NCBI RefSeq assembly: GCF_002860125.1
Contig: NZ_PGVA01000004.1
Span: forward strand, 186,001-250,000
DNA from: Bacillus canaveralius
Lineage (GTDB): Bacteria; Bacillota; Bacilli; Bacillales; Cytobacillaceae
Direction of reading: 5' to 3'
DNA: 64,000 nucleotides
The notes beneath the pieces were generated by a model. The model was not told where the DNA came from. It saw only the letters and a program-made list of their open reading frames with translations, and did not search any database. Made by a program: the position numbers and the translations under genes. Below are positions 27,168 to 35,832 of the stretch, one piece after another (position 1 is the first letter of the stretch; every line of letters begins with the position of its first letter).

Positions 27168-28427
27168 ATGGTCAATTACAACGAGATGCCGCACAAACAG
27201 ATTTTATGCATTGACATGAAAAGCTTTTATGCAAGCTGTTCTGCTGTCATGCAAGGCCTTGATCCGCTTAATTGTTATTTGGCGGTCATCAGCCATTTGG
27301 AAAACCCCGGCAGTATCGTGCTCGCTGCTTCACCGCGTTTAAAAAAGGAGTTCGGTGTAAAAACCGGTTCGCGGCTGTTTGAAATTCCGAATGATCCGCG
27401 CATTATTCTCGTCGAACCACAGATGGCTACATATATGCGCATTTCCACCGAAATTACCCGCGTATTTCACCGCTACGTTCCGAAAGAATCGATTCATACG
27501 TACAGTGTCGATGAAAGTTTTATCCAGGTAGATGGAGTGACCAACATCTTTGGCGATGCAACGACAATTGCCAGAAAAATAAGAGATGATATTGAACGCG
27601 AATTTCAGCTTACCTGTGCGGTTGGGATTGGACCGAACATGCTGATGGCAAAGCTTTGCCTCGATCTTGAAGCGAAAACAAACGGAATTGCGGAGTGGAC
27701 GTATGATGACGTACCGGAAAAGCTTTGGACGGTGTCTCCATTAAGCAAAATGTGGGGTATCGGCAGACGGATGCAGAAAAATCTCAATGGGATGGGGATT
27801 TTTACGGTCGGGCAACTGGCCCGCTATGATTTGAAAAAGCTTGAAAAAAAGTTTGGGATTATCGGGAACCAGCTTTATTATCATGCCTGGGGAATCGATT
27901 TTTCCGATATTGGCGCCCCGATTATGGAAGGGCAGCTTAGCTATGGGAAAAGCCAGATTCTGCTCCGCGATTATAAAGAGGAGGATGAGATTAAAAGTGT
28001 GATATTAGAAATGTGCGAGGAGGTTGCAAAACGAGCGCGTGATGAAAAAAAGGCCGGGAGAACGGTCAGTTTCGGTGCCGGCTACAGCGAGGATGAATTT
28101 GGCGGCGGCTTTTACCGCTCGAGGACGATGAAGGAGCCGACAAATGTGACGATGCAACTTTACCGGGTCTGCCTTGAGCTTTTCGATGAACATTATGAAG
28201 GGAAAACAGTCCGGCAAATTTCGATCTCACTTGGGAATATGGTTGATGACGATCATCTGCAGCTCAGTTTATTTAATGCTGACAAAGGGAAAAAGCGTGA
28301 TTTGGGCTATGTTGTTGACAGAATTCGCAACCGTTACGGTCCAGTGGCACTGCTTCGGGCTGTTTCGTATACGGCTGGCGGCACAGCAAGGCAACGCGCA
28401 CAGCTTGTCGGCGGTCATAAAGGATAG
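27168..28427 (+). CDS. yqjW: Y-family DNA polymerase, UV-damage repair protein YqjW (PolY2)
   Basis: This is the second translesion polymerase in the window, 419 residues, of the UmuC-like YqjW/PolY2 type. Motifs: ILCIDMKSFYASCSA with catalytic Asp, YSVDESFIQVD with the Asp/Glu pair, the MWGIGRRMQKNLNGMGI helix-hairpin-helix, and a C-terminal little finger. DDDHLQLSLF is a probable sliding-clamp binding peptide. The ATG at 27168 follows ggagg; an upstream frame extension to 26931 is rejected because it covers yqzH. It is likely under LexA control and cotranscribed with yqjX. Confidence 0.93.
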   Translation: MVNYNEMPHKQILCIDMKSFYASCSAVMQGLDPLNCYLAVISHLENPGSIVLAASPRLKKEFGVKTGSRLFEIPNDPRIILVEPQMATYMRISTEITRVFHRYVPKESIHTYSVDESFIQVDGVTNIFGDATTIARKIRDDIEREFQLTCAVGIGPNMLMAKLCLDLEAKTNGIAEWTYDDVPEKLWTVSPLSKMWGIGRRMQKNLNGMGIFTVGQLARYDLKKLEKKFGIIGNQLYYHAWGIDFSDIGAPIMEGQLSYGKSQILLRDYKEEDEIKSVILEMCEEVAKRARDEKKAGRTVSFGAGYSEDEFGGGFYRSRTMKEPTNVTMQLYRVCLELFDEHYEGKTVRQISISLGNMVDDDHLQLSLFNADKGKKRDLGYVVDRIRNRYGPVALLRAVSYTAGGTARQRAQLVGGHKG

Positions 28428-28447
28428 AGAGACAGGGGGGAGAGACG

Positions 28448-28783
28448 ATGATTCGAGACCGTGGAAAAATAAAATGGACGTCCATGATGCTTCCTGAACA
28501 CGTCAAGCTGCTGCACGGATGGGCAGAGCAAGATACATTTGAGAAGAAGGGCGAGCCCGATGAACAGCAGCTTGAGCTTATGAATGAAACGATCGCCGAG
28601 GCGATGGAATTTCGGAAGACGGTCACGATTACGCATTACCGGGACCGCCGCCATGAGCTCGTGATTGGAACGATTCATTATTGGGATGAAATGACGCGGA
28701 AGCTGCATATAGTTGATCGTGTTGACACATTTCACCGCCTGCAGCTTGCTGATATTGTCGACGTTCAATTTACGGATGATTGA
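28448..28783 (+). CDS. yqjX: YolD-like family protein YqjX
   Basis: This 111-residue YolD-like protein begins MIRDRGKIKWTSMMLPEH, the diagnostic start of the family, and has YWDEMTRKLHI later. YolD-like genes commonly sit directly after UmuC/DinB-type polymerases and are thought to assist or regulate them, as a Gram-positive counterpart of UmuD. Here it is 20 nt after yqjW with a strong SD (gggggaga), so the pair should be coexpressed. No autocleavage motif is visible. Confidence 0.88.
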   Translation: MIRDRGKIKWTSMMLPEHVKLLHGWAEQDTFEKKGEPDEQQLELMNETIAEAMEFRKTVTITHYRDRRHELVIGTIHYWDEMTRKLHIVDRVDTFHRLQLADIVDVQFTDD

Positions 28784-28809
28784 GCCGCAGCCGGCAGTTT
28801 GTCAGCGGA

Positions 28810-28845
28810 AAATAAAAATAGGCGGTTCCCCGACAGAGAGCCGCC
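28810..28845 (-). terminator. terminator of the CDGSH gene
   Basis: An 8-bp stem (ggcggttc / gagccgcc, one G-U) has an A-rich tract on its plus-strand left side that becomes a U-tract for minus transcripts. It may also slow plus-strand transcripts leaving yqjX. Confidence 0.65.
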
Positions 28846-28852
28846 CACCACC

Positions 28853-29074
28853 TTATTCGTTATCATCCAGCACTTTTTCGGCGCGAACGGAGGAGGAAAA
28901 CTTGCCTTTATGGGAGCCGTCACAGAAAGGCTTATTTTCGGACAGCCCGCAGCGGCATAATGAAAAGGTCGGCTTTGTCGGAAACTTATTTCCTTCCATA
29001 TCAATCAGCTCAACGTCACCAGTGACCCGAAGAGAGCCGTTGTCCAGCACCTTAATTTGTACTTTTTCCATCAT
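28853..29074 (-). CDS. CDGSH iron-sulfur domain protein
   Basis: This 73-residue protein consists of one CDGSH domain: FSLCRCGLSENKPFCDGSHKG supplies three Cys and one His, which bind a redox-active 2Fe-2S cluster as in mitoNEET-type proteins. The N-terminal part (VTGDVELIDMEGNKF) matches the small bacterial group. It begins after gagtggga. The cellular role of the bacterial members is unclear. It is a single-gene unit between the yqjWX operon and yqkB, on the opposite strand to both. yqkB next door also belongs to an Fe-S-related family. Confidence 0.9.
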   Translation of the reverse strand: MMEKVQIKVLDNGSLRVTGDVELIDMEGNKFPTKPTFSLCRCGLSENKPFCDGSHKGKFSSSVRAEKVLDDNE

Positions 29075-29197
29075 CCCACTCCTTTACCAATTTATCTTTA
29101 ATAATAACCAGAAAGCGCAGGAAAGCAAGTGCTGGCGAACAAAATAATCAAAGATATGTGTTAAAATAGGGGTATTCAGACGAGAGGGGAGCTTATG

Positions 29198-29527
29198 ATG
29201 GAAATCACGATAACAGAAGCAGCAGCGAACAAAATTTCTGAGAAGACAGCGAACAGGCCGGGCTATTTGAAGCTGAAGTATGATACAAAAGGAACTGGCT
29301 GCGTGATGAACGGTGTCACTGCCCTCTGGCTGGTAAACGAGCTTGATGAAGATGATCAGGAAATCGCAACAAACAACGGCAGCGTTTATGTTGAAAAATC
29401 AAAGACCGTTTTTTTGGATGAGCAAATGAAAATCGATTTTTCCGAAGCGTCCAATACTTTTCAATTAAAAAGTCCAGGCCAGATTTTAAATGGAAGAATG
29501 AGCTTTTTTGACAAAACAAGAAGCTGA
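29198..29527 (+). CDS. yqkB: HesB-like iron-sulfur biosynthesis family protein YqkB
   Basis: This 109-residue protein of the HesB/IscA-related YqkB group has LKLKYDTKGTGCVMNGVTALWLV, with a cysteine in the A-type scaffold position, but lacks the C-terminal CxC of true IscA/SufA carriers. The role in Fe-S metabolism is therefore inferred. Two adjacent ATGs exist (29195 and 29198); gaggggag precedes both, and family N-termini favour 29198. It is monocistronic, followed by the proBA T-box promoter. Confidence 0.82.
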   Translation: MEITITEAAANKISEKTANRPGYLKLKYDTKGTGCVMNGVTALWLVNELDEDDQEIATNNGSVYVEKSKTVFLDEQMKIDFSEASNTFQLKSPGQILNGRMSFFDKTRS

Positions 29528-29545
29528 GAAAATAGTAACTGCAGC

Positions 29546-29574
29546 TTGACAAATTCCCTATTCCTTGTCATAAT
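29546..29574 (+). promoter_or_regulatory. SigA promoter of the proBA leader
   Basis: A perfect TTGACA (29546-29551) and CATAAT (29569-29574) are spaced by exactly 17 bp. The T-box leader begins a few bases downstream. Confidence 0.8.
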
Positions 29575-29580
29575 TCTTAA

Positions 29581-29824
29581 AAAAATCACTGAACGTTAAC
29601 GGAAGATTAGTATGCGTGTCTTGAAGTGCCAGAGAGCGAGATTTATAAGCTGGAAGATTTCGCCATGGAAAGCCGCAGAACCTGCCTCCTCAGTCCTCTG
29701 CTAAATCAGAGGCGTATCCTTGCGTTAAAAGGCAGAGTGGGACGTGTTTGACATGTCCAATAAAGGTGGTACCACGGGAGCAAGCCCTTTCGTCCTTATA
29801 GACAGGATGAATGGGCTTTTTTAT
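29581..29824 (+). ncRNA. proline T-box riboswitch of proBA
   Basis: The leader carries the T-box sequence aaaggtggtaccacgggagc near 29762-29781 and then a terminator (gccctttcgtcct / aggatgaatgggc) with a T-run ending at about 29824. In the stem I loop, gaaCCTgcc places CCU at 29691-29693 as the probable proline specifier, matching the arrangement in the proI leader. Stem I features (gcgagatttataagc) are also present. Expression of proB and proA should rise when tRNA-Pro is uncharged. Confidence 0.93.
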
Positions 29825-29914
29825 GTTGGATTGTCCAGGTGCCCGCTCACTACCAGGATCTGGCGGCCTCTCACTCCCTCATAGCTGAGAATAACGATTT
29901 AGGAGAAATTGTAA

Positions 29915-31015
29915 ATGAAAAAGAAACGCGTTGTGGTTAAAATCGGCAGCAGTTCTTTAACAAATGAAAAAGGCGAAATTGATCAACAAAAATTAGTTGA
30001 TCACATACACGCAGTAGCATCTCTGCGAAAAGACGGACATGAAGTTTTATTAGTGTCATCGGGAGCCGTGGCGGCCGGCTTTGTGAAACTTGGCTATTCA
30101 TCGAGACCAATCACGTTAAAAGGAAAGCAAGCGGCCGCGGCCGTTGGCCAAAGTCTTCTCATCAAATCGTACATTGAAAAATTTACGGAATTGAATATGA
30201 TCCCTGCCCAGATTCTTTTGACAAGAAATGACTTTTCTAATCGGGAGCGTTATAAAAACGCTTATGCGACGATCATGGAACTTTTAGAGCGAAGGATTAT
30301 ACCGATTATTAATGAAAATGACACCGTGTCTGTAGAGGAATTAACTTTTGGTGATAATGATATGCTTTCGGCTCTGGTTAGCGGCCTTGTTCATGCTGAT
30401 CAACTCATCATTTTGACAGATATCAATGGACTATACGACTCTGATCCAAGAGTGAACCGGTCCGCCAAGAAAATGGATATTATTGACAAAATCACAGACG
30501 AAATGTTAGCCGCTGCGCAAGCGTCGGGGTCAAAGGTGGGAACAGGCGGAATGAGATCTAAGCTGATTGCCGCCAAAACAGCCCTTTCCCTTGGCGTTCC
30601 CGTGTTTATTGGAAAGGGATCAGGAACTGAAAAATTGCTCGAAATTCTCGAAGGTCATGGAGATGGGACATATATTTTCAACCGCGCCCTCGGATCGATA
30701 AATACCAGACGACAATGGATTGCCTATCACTCAGAAGTCGCGGGAAGAATCTTCATCGATAAAGGGGCGGAGGAAGCAATCTTATTTAACGGTGGGAGCT
30801 TATTGCCAGCTGGCGTTTTTGAAGTAAACGGACGATTTCAAAAAGGAGATGTCGTTGAAGTGTTCGGAATAAATGGTTTGTTGGGCAAAGGGGAAGTCAC
30901 TTGTTCTTCAGAGGATCTCCAACGATTAATCGGAAAACGCAGCGAAGAAAGAAAAAAACAACCATTGAAAACATCCGTGGAGGTCATTCATCGCAACAAA
31001 TGGGTTAGAGCATAG
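29915..31015 (+). CDS. proB: glutamate 5-kinase
   Basis: This enzyme carries out the first step of proline synthesis, phosphorylating glutamate to gamma-glutamyl phosphate. The 366-residue protein has the amino-acid kinase domain (VVKIGSSSLTN, SSGAVAAG, PIINENDTVS, GTGGMRSK) followed by a C-terminal PUA domain from about residue 275. That full-length form is subject to feedback inhibition by proline in relatives. The SD taggag is well spaced. It lies behind the proline T-box and is followed by proA after 15 nt, forming a two-gene operon. Confidence 0.97.
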   Translation: MKKKRVVVKIGSSSLTNEKGEIDQQKLVDHIHAVASLRKDGHEVLLVSSGAVAAGFVKLGYSSRPITLKGKQAAAAVGQSLLIKSYIEKFTELNMIPAQILLTRNDFSNRERYKNAYATIMELLERRIIPIINENDTVSVEELTFGDNDMLSALVSGLVHADQLIILTDINGLYDSDPRVNRSAKKMDIIDKITDEMLAAAQASGSKVGTGGMRSKLIAAKTALSLGVPVFIGKGSGTEKLLEILEGHGDGTYIFNRALGSINTRRQWIAYHSEVAGRIFIDKGAEEAILFNGGSLLPAGVFEVNGRFQKGDVVEVFGINGLLGKGEVTCSSEDLQRLIGKRSEERKKQPLKTSVEVIHRNKWVRA

Positions 31016-31030
31016 ACTGGAGGGATTACC

Positions 31031-32278
31031 GTGAACGAGGTACAGAAAAAAGGTCAGGCGGCTAAATTAGCGAGCTATTCATTAGCAGGAATCTCAACGA
31101 TGGCAAAGAATGAGGCATTGGAGATGATTGCCGGGCAATTATTAAAGGATCAGGCGGAAATTCTCGCAGAGAATCAAAAGGATTTACAGGAAGGCAAACA
31201 AAAAGGGATTTCAGAGGCAATCCTTGATCGAATCATGCTCAATGAGAAACGCATTGACGATATGGCTCATGCAATCAGACAGTTGATTTCACTTCACGAT
31301 CCGATCGGAGAGACGATCGAAACGATACAAAAAGAAAACGGCCTGTTCATTAAAAAAAACCGTGTTCCACTTGGCGTGATCGGCATGATTTATGAAGCCA
31401 GGCCGAATGTGACCATCGATGCGGCAACACTTTGCTTAAAGACTGGGAATGCGGTCATTTTAAGAGGAAGTTCGTCCGCAAAATTTTCAAATATGGCAAT
31501 TGTTCAGTCGATCCATCGGGCACTGGAAAAAAGCGCTATTCCGCTTGATGCAGTCCAACTTATCGAAGATACAAGCAGGGAAACAGCGCAAGCACTCTTT
31601 CACCTGGATCAATATTTGGATGTATTGATCCCGCGAGGCGGTAAGCATCTAATTGAAACCGTCAAACGGGAGGCGACTGTGCCAATTTTGGAAACCGGCG
31701 CCGGCAATTGCCATGTGTTTATTGATGACAGTGCTGAAGAGGACATGGCCGTACGCATCGTTTTAAACGCAAAAACGCAGCGTCCGTCAGTTTGCAATGC
31801 CATTGAAACAATATTAATTCATGAACAATGGTTTGATCGTTATGGAGTAAAGTTGCTCGAAGTGCTTCATGAAAATGGAGTTGAAATTTACGGAGATGAA
31901 ACAATTTGCCGTGCGTTTAAAGCGGCAAACACTGCAACAGAAGAGGAATGGTATACAGAATATCTGGCTTTATCGGTGAGCATTAAGGTCGTGAAACACC
32001 TTGATGAAGCAATCGAACATATAAACAAGTACGGATCACAGCACTCGGAAGCGATTATTACCGATAATGAACTGAATGCCTCCATCTTCTTGAACAAGGT
32101 CGATGCCGCAGCAGTCTATCATAATGCGTCAACCCGTTTTACAGACGGATTTGAGTTTGGGTATGGTGCAGAAATCGGTATCAGCACCCAAAAGCTCCAT
32201 GCAAGAGGGCCAATGGGATTAAACGCGCTAACATCAAGCAAATTTTTCATTTATGGATCGGGACAAATTCGGGAATAA
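31031..32278 (+). CDS. proA: gamma-glutamyl phosphate reductase
   Basis: This enzyme reduces gamma-glutamyl phosphate to glutamate 5-semialdehyde with NADPH, the second step of proline synthesis. The 415-residue aldehyde-dehydrogenase-like protein has [47 protein letters not shown] and a catalytic cysteine in [10 protein letters not shown], all family hallmarks. The start is GTG at 31031, after ggaggg. It is cotranscribed with proB; only a short hairpin follows it. Confidence 0.97.
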   Translation: MNEVQKKGQAAKLASYSLAGISTMAKNEALEMIAGQLLKDQAEILAENQKDLQEGKQKGISEAILDRIMLNEKRIDDMAHAIRQLISLHDPIGETIETIQKENGLFIKKNRVPLGVIGMIYEARPNVTIDAATLCLKTGNAVILRGSSSAKFSNMAIVQSIHRALEKSAIPLDAVQLIEDTSRETAQALFHLDQYLDVLIPRGGKHLIETVKREATVPILETGAGNCHVFIDDSAEEDMAVRIVLNAKTQRPSVCNAIETILIHEQWFDRYGVKLLEVLHENGVEIYGDETICRAFKAANTATEEEWYTEYLALSVSIKVVKHLDEAIEHINKYGSQHSEAIITDNELNASIFLNKVDAAAVYHNASTRFTDGFEFGYGAEIGISTQKLHARGPMGLNALTSSKFFIYGSGQIRE

Positions 32279-32289
32279 GCTAACCCCAC

Positions 32290-32306
32290 AGCAAAACTTG
32301 CTTTTT
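32290..32306 (+). terminator. weak terminator after proBA
   Basis: A 5-bp stem (agcaa / ttgct) with a 3-nt loop is followed by TTTT. A GC-rich inverted repeat (accccgc / gcggggt, 32346-32368) further on has no T-run on either strand. Confidence 0.4.
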
Positions 32307-32381
32307 AATAGCATCATATAAATGAGTAAACCAGGTAAATACGTAACCCCGCCGACAACCAGCGGGGTGTGCGCACAGTTA

Positions 32382-33323
32382 TTATAATGAAACAGGCTGG
32401 CCTGGTTCAGCCTGCCGGAAATGAACATGGTCTTCAAGAAATTCATCGATGGCTTTTTCATATTCTTCGGCGTTTTCATTGAGTGACTGTGCGTGACGGC
32501 CGTTAACAGCTAAAAACAGCTTTTTCGGCCCTTTTTTCTGTTCAAACAAAGCTTCAGTCATGGTCGGCAGGATGAAATCGTCCTTCGCGCTATGAATAAA
32601 TAAAACCGGCTTTTTAATATTTTCGATTACGGAAATAGGGGAAACATCGCGGATCGAGTATTTGTCCCGGACACGTAAAAACAGGTCCGCTACAGGCAAA
32701 AGCAGCTTTGCAGGCAGTTTCATTTCCGCTTTTAACTGGTATGCAAGCTGGTCCTTAAAGTCAGAAAAAGGACAGTCGGCGATATAAAAATCAGCTCCAT
32801 CCTCGAGCATGCCTGCGTATAGAAGCATGGTTGCCGCCCCCATTGACTCTCCATGGATTCCAAGCTGAAGATCGGCTCCTTTTTCTTTTTTCAGCCAGTT
32901 GACGACTGCTTTCAAATCGTATTTTTCATAATGGCCATAGCTTGTTGTCTTGCCGCCTGATTCCCCGTGGCGGCGATGATCATAAATCACTGCGTTAAAT
33001 CCGCGTTTTAAAAATAGGTTCATGTATTTAATTGAATTGGTTTTATTCTCGGTTACTCCATGGCAAATAATGATATAGCGGTTCGACTGATAAGGTTCCA
33101 CTAAAACCGTCTTCAAAACATAGCCAAAAGGGGAATCGATCGTTGCTTCCCGTTTCGGCAGTTGCTCGAATTCCAGCTGGTTGAGGCGGCCCGCTTCTTT
33201 TTCACGATTTAAAATAAAATCGTCATCCTTCTTTTTCATGTACATAAGCCGGTTCGTAAAATACACTCCAAGAGAAGACAGGAGCACTAAAAAGGATAAC
33301 AAAAAACGGAACAACCTTCTCAA
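32382..33323 (-). CDS. yqkD: alpha/beta hydrolase YqkD
   Basis: This 313-residue protein has an N-terminal membrane anchor (MRRLFRFLLSFLVLLSSLGVY). Its serine-hydrolase domain shows the HGVTENK oxyanion region, the nucleophile elbow GIHGESMGA, and a late Asp and His in SAKDDFILP and NGRHAQS. The active site probably faces outside the membrane. The natural substrate is unknown; the position matches B. subtilis yqkD. The start is TTG after gaagggg, 9 nt upstream. No clear terminator follows. Confidence 0.87.
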   Translation of the reverse strand: MRRLFRFLLSFLVLLSSLGVYFTNRLMYMKKKDDDFILNREKEAGRLNQLEFEQLPKREATIDSPFGYVLKTVLVEPYQSNRYIIICHGVTENKTNSIKYMNLFLKRGFNAVIYDHRRHGESGGKTTSYGHYEKYDLKAVVNWLKKEKGADLQLGIHGESMGAATMLLYAGMLEDGADFYIADCPFSDFKDQLAYQLKAEMKLPAKLLLPVADLFLRVRDKYSIRDVSPISVIENIKKPVLFIHSAKDDFILPTMTEALFEQKKGPKKLFLAVNGRHAQSLNENAEEYEKAIDEFLEDHVHFRQAEPGQPVSL

Positions 33324-33404
33324 AAGACTATCCCCTTCACAATTTTTTTCTTCTTTATTTTATCATCAGCCGGAATTTTAAAACATAAAAAACGTCTGTA
33401 AGAC

Positions 33405-33436
33405 AAAAAAGACAAAACCGGGTCTCGGCCTTGTCT
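33405..33436 (-). terminator. terminator of hmgL
   Basis: An imperfect stem (agacaaaaccg / cggccttgtct) with a 5-nt loop is followed on the minus strand by a U-run from the A-tract at 33405-33410. Confidence 0.7.
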
Positions 33437-33465
33437 CCCGTTTGTATATGGTCGGATCCGTTTTT

Positions 33466-34371
33466 TTAAACCGTTTGTGCATTTAGCCGGTAGTAGGTGC
33501 TGTCAATTGGGCGGGATAGGTGGGGACGGACAATATCGATTGCCTTAATTAAATCTGGCAACTGGACTCCTGTGTTAATTCCCATTCGTTCAAGCATGTA
33601 GACAACATCTTCGGTTGCGGCATTTCCGGCGGCACCGGGAGCAAACGGGCAGCCGCCCAACCCGCCGGCCGATGTATCAAACCGGTCAACGCCGGCCTGC
33701 AATGCTGCATAAATATTGGTGAGCGCCATTTTCCGTGTGTCGTGAAAATGGGCTGTTAAAAGAATGTTCGGCAATTCGTTTTTCAGCGTCGAGAACAGCG
33801 AAAATGATTCATGTGGAGCCGCCATTCCAATCGTGTCGGCGACACTGAGCTCATCAACGCCTGCAAGCGCAAATTGCCGGCAGAGATTGACGGTGTCTTC
33901 TTCGGCAATTTTCCCTTCGTAAGGGCAATAAAACGAGGTTGAAATACAAGCGCGTACAAAAAATTCATCCGCTCTGAGCTGCTTGATGATCGGGGTTAAT
34001 TCGGCCATGCTGTCCGCGGTTGTTTTGTTAATATTTTTTTGGTTGAACGTGTTGCTGACCCCAACAAAAACGGCCACTGCACGGCAGTTCACCATTCGGG
34101 CCCGTTCCACCCCCTTCGCATTTGGAGTTAGCACAATATTTCGTTCCCCACCTTCAAGACAGTCCGCTGCAATTTCAGCAGCATCGCTCATTTGCGGTAC
34201 CCATTTCGGCGAAACAAAAGAGGTAATCTCCATTTCGCTGATGCCTGCCTGTTTTAAAGCAGATATGAATTGTTTTTTTATTTCGGTTGGTACAAATGAT
34301 TTTTCGTTCTGAAGCCCATCTCTCGGACCAACCTCAATAATCGTTACTTTTTCAGGTGAAAGAATAGCCAT
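33466..34371 (-). CDS. hmgL: hydroxymethylglutaryl-CoA lyase
   Basis: This enzyme cleaves HMG-CoA to acetoacetate and acetyl-CoA, the end of leucine catabolism. The 301-residue TIM-barrel protein has the metal/substrate motif EVGPRDGLQNE near the N-terminus, the His ligand pair in TAHFHDT, and the active-site cysteine in GGLGGCPFAPGAAGN. The ATG at 34371 has ggaggg upstream on the minus strand; a longer frame to 34449 runs through a dispersed repeat and lacks an SD. Thiolase and scoAB are divergent beside it, which fits acetoacetate processing. It corresponds to B. subtilis YngG, but in a different location. Confidence 0.93.
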   Translation of the reverse strand: MAILSPEKVTIIEVGPRDGLQNEKSFVPTEIKKQFISALKQAGISEMEITSFVSPKWVPQMSDAAEIAADCLEGGERNIVLTPNAKGVERARMVNCRAVAVFVGVSNTFNQKNINKTTADSMAELTPIIKQLRADEFFVRACISTSFYCPYEGKIAEEDTVNLCRQFALAGVDELSVADTIGMAAPHESFSLFSTLKNELPNILLTAHFHDTRKMALTNIYAALQAGVDRFDTSAGGLGGCPFAPGAAGNAATEDVVYMLERMGINTGVQLPDLIKAIDIVRPHLSRPIDSTYYRLNAQTV

Positions 34372-34417
34372 GTTTTCCCTCCAACATTTTCTCAGGTGAA
34401 CACTGTATTGCAAATTC

Positions 34418-34462
34418 AACTGAGTAAATTTCACAATGTAATAAGCCAAACCGAAAACGAAT
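34418..34462. repeat. short dispersed repeat, copy A
   Basis: This 45-bp stretch beginning aactgagtaaatttcacaat recurs at 42240-42285 with three substitutions and one 1-bp indel. Both copies are intergenic. No coding potential or terminal inverted repeats are visible. Confidence 0.8.
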
Positions 34463-34473
34463 GAAATTCATTC
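34459..34473. promoter_or_regulatory. operator-like palindrome between hmgL and thiolase
   Basis: gaatgaaattcattc is a perfect 6+6 inverted repeat with a 3-bp spacer. Its half-site gaatga is shared with B. subtilis FadR operators, but those have a 4-bp spacer, so assignment to FadR is only a guess. Confidence 0.4.
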
Positions 34474-34523
34474 AACTCAATTGTAATGGGATTATTTTTT
34501 AAAAAGCAAGAATTATAGAAATT

Positions 34524-34575
34524 TTGACAAAATAAAAGGAATTTTTTTATTTCACTCGAAATATAAAAGAGTGAA
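34524..34575 (+). promoter_or_regulatory. thiolase promoter region with inverted repeat
   Basis: TTGACA at 34524-34529 is followed 17-18 bp later by a poor -10 (TTATTT/TATTTC, 34547-34553). A perfect 7-bp inverted repeat, ttcactc (34551-34557) / gagtgaa (34569-34575), lies at the expected transcription start and could be an operator or a 5' hairpin. Confidence 0.45.
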
Positions 34576-34598
34576 TACCGATGGAAAGGACGATAAAA

Positions 34599-35786
34599 AT
34601 GGCAAAAACTGAAGCAGTAATTGTAAGCGCTGTCAGAACTGCGATTGGCAGTTTTAATGGCAGCCTAAAAGATGTGTCAGCTCCAGAGCTTGGTGCGATT
34701 GCGATAAAGGGGGCACTTGAGAAAGCAGGCGTCAGCCCGAACCAGGTCGATGAGGTGATTATGGGCAATGTCCTTCAGGCCGGCCTTGGGCAAAATCCGG
34801 CAAGGCAGTCGGCCTTAAAAGCAGGTCTTCCTGAGACTGTGTCGGCACTTACAATCAATAAAGTGTGCGGTTCAGGGTTGAAAGCTATCCATCTTGCCGC
34901 CCAGGCAATTATCGCAGGTGATGCTGACATTATCGTCGCTGGCGGAATGGAAAATATGAGCCAGGCTCCATATTTGCTAAAGAATGCGCGGGACGGGTTC
35001 AAGATGGGTGACCAGAAGCTAGTCGACAGCATGATTTCCGATGGCTTATGGTGCGCCTTCAACGACTATCATATGGGCGTGACCGCTGAAAACCTTTGTG
35101 CGCAATTTGGGCTCACGCGCGCTGAGCAGGATCAGTTTGCCGCATGGAGCCAGGAGAAAGCAGCAAAAGCAATTGAGGCTGGAAGGTTTGCAGATGAAAT
35201 TATCCCGGTTAAAATTCCGCAGCGAAAAGGCGATCCGATTGTTTTCGATACAGATGAATATCCAAAAAAAGGTACGACAGCCGAGAAGCTTGCCGGTCTT
35301 CGCCCCGCTTTTAAAAAGGACGGCAGTGTCACGGCAGGCAACGCATCAGGTATTAATGACGGTGCAGCGGTTCTTGTTGTGATGAGCCGCAACAAAGCGG
35401 AGGAACTTGGCTTAACGCCGCTTGTTGTCCTAAAGGGAAATGCAAGCGCAGGGGTTGATCCAAGCATCATGGGAATTGGCCCGGTTTCTGCCGTGAAAAA
35501 AGCGCTTGAGAAAGCGGCTGTTTCGATGGAAGAGCTTGAACTGATTGAAGCAAATGAAGCTTTTGCCGCCCAGTCACTTGCGGTGGGCAGGGAACTGCAC
35601 TTTAACAAGGATATTTTAAACGTAAATGGCGGGGCAATTGCACTTGGGCACCCAATTGGGGCAAGTGGAGCAAGAATCCTTGTTACGCTTATTCACGAAA
35701 TGAAAAGACGGAATGCAAGAAAAGGTCTGGCCACCCTTTGTATTGGTGGAGGACAAGGCGTCGCATCCGTAGTTGAATTAGTATAG
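34599..35786 (+). CDS. acetyl-CoA C-acetyltransferase (thiolase)
   Basis: This biosynthetic-type thiolase interconverts two acetyl-CoA and acetoacetyl-CoA. The 395-residue protein has the acyl-accepting cysteine Cys90 in [21 protein letters not shown], the His motif [14 protein letters not shown], and the C-terminal TLCIGGGQG carrying the second cysteine. ATG 34599 has aaagga 9 nt upstream; an ATG at 34581 lacks an SD. With scoAB directly downstream it probably cleaves the acetoacetyl-CoA made by CoA transfer. Gene names mmgA, atoB and phaA are all used for this family, so I leave the symbol open. Confidence 0.93.
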   Translation: MAKTEAVIVSAVRTAIGSFNGSLKDVSAPELGAIAIKGALEKAGVSPNQVDEVIMGNVLQAGLGQNPARQSALKAGLPETVSALTINKVCGSGLKAIHLAAQAIIAGDADIIVAGGMENMSQAPYLLKNARDGFKMGDQKLVDSMISDGLWCAFNDYHMGVTAENLCAQFGLTRAEQDQFAAWSQEKAAKAIEAGRFADEIIPVKIPQRKGDPIVFDTDEYPKKGTTAEKLAGLRPAFKKDGSVTAGNASGINDGAAVLVVMSRNKAEELGLTPLVVLKGNASAGVDPSIMGIGPVSAVKKALEKAAVSMEELELIEANEAFAAQSLAVGRELHFNKDILNVNGGAIALGHPIGASGARILVTLIHEMKRRNARKGLATLCIGGGQGVASVVELV

Positions 35787-35832
35787 CCATCGTACTTTTA
35801 ACTAAGGTGTTTCAAATGAAAGGAGAGTAACG

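Noticed and set aside
32346-32368. GC-rich inverted repeat as terminator of yqkD or proBA
   Set aside because: No T-run on either strand; kept only as a comment in the neighbouring entry.
34372-34449. Extended N-terminus of hmgL
   Set aside because: It runs through the dispersed repeat and has no SD; family proteins start near AILSPEKVTIIEVGPRDG.
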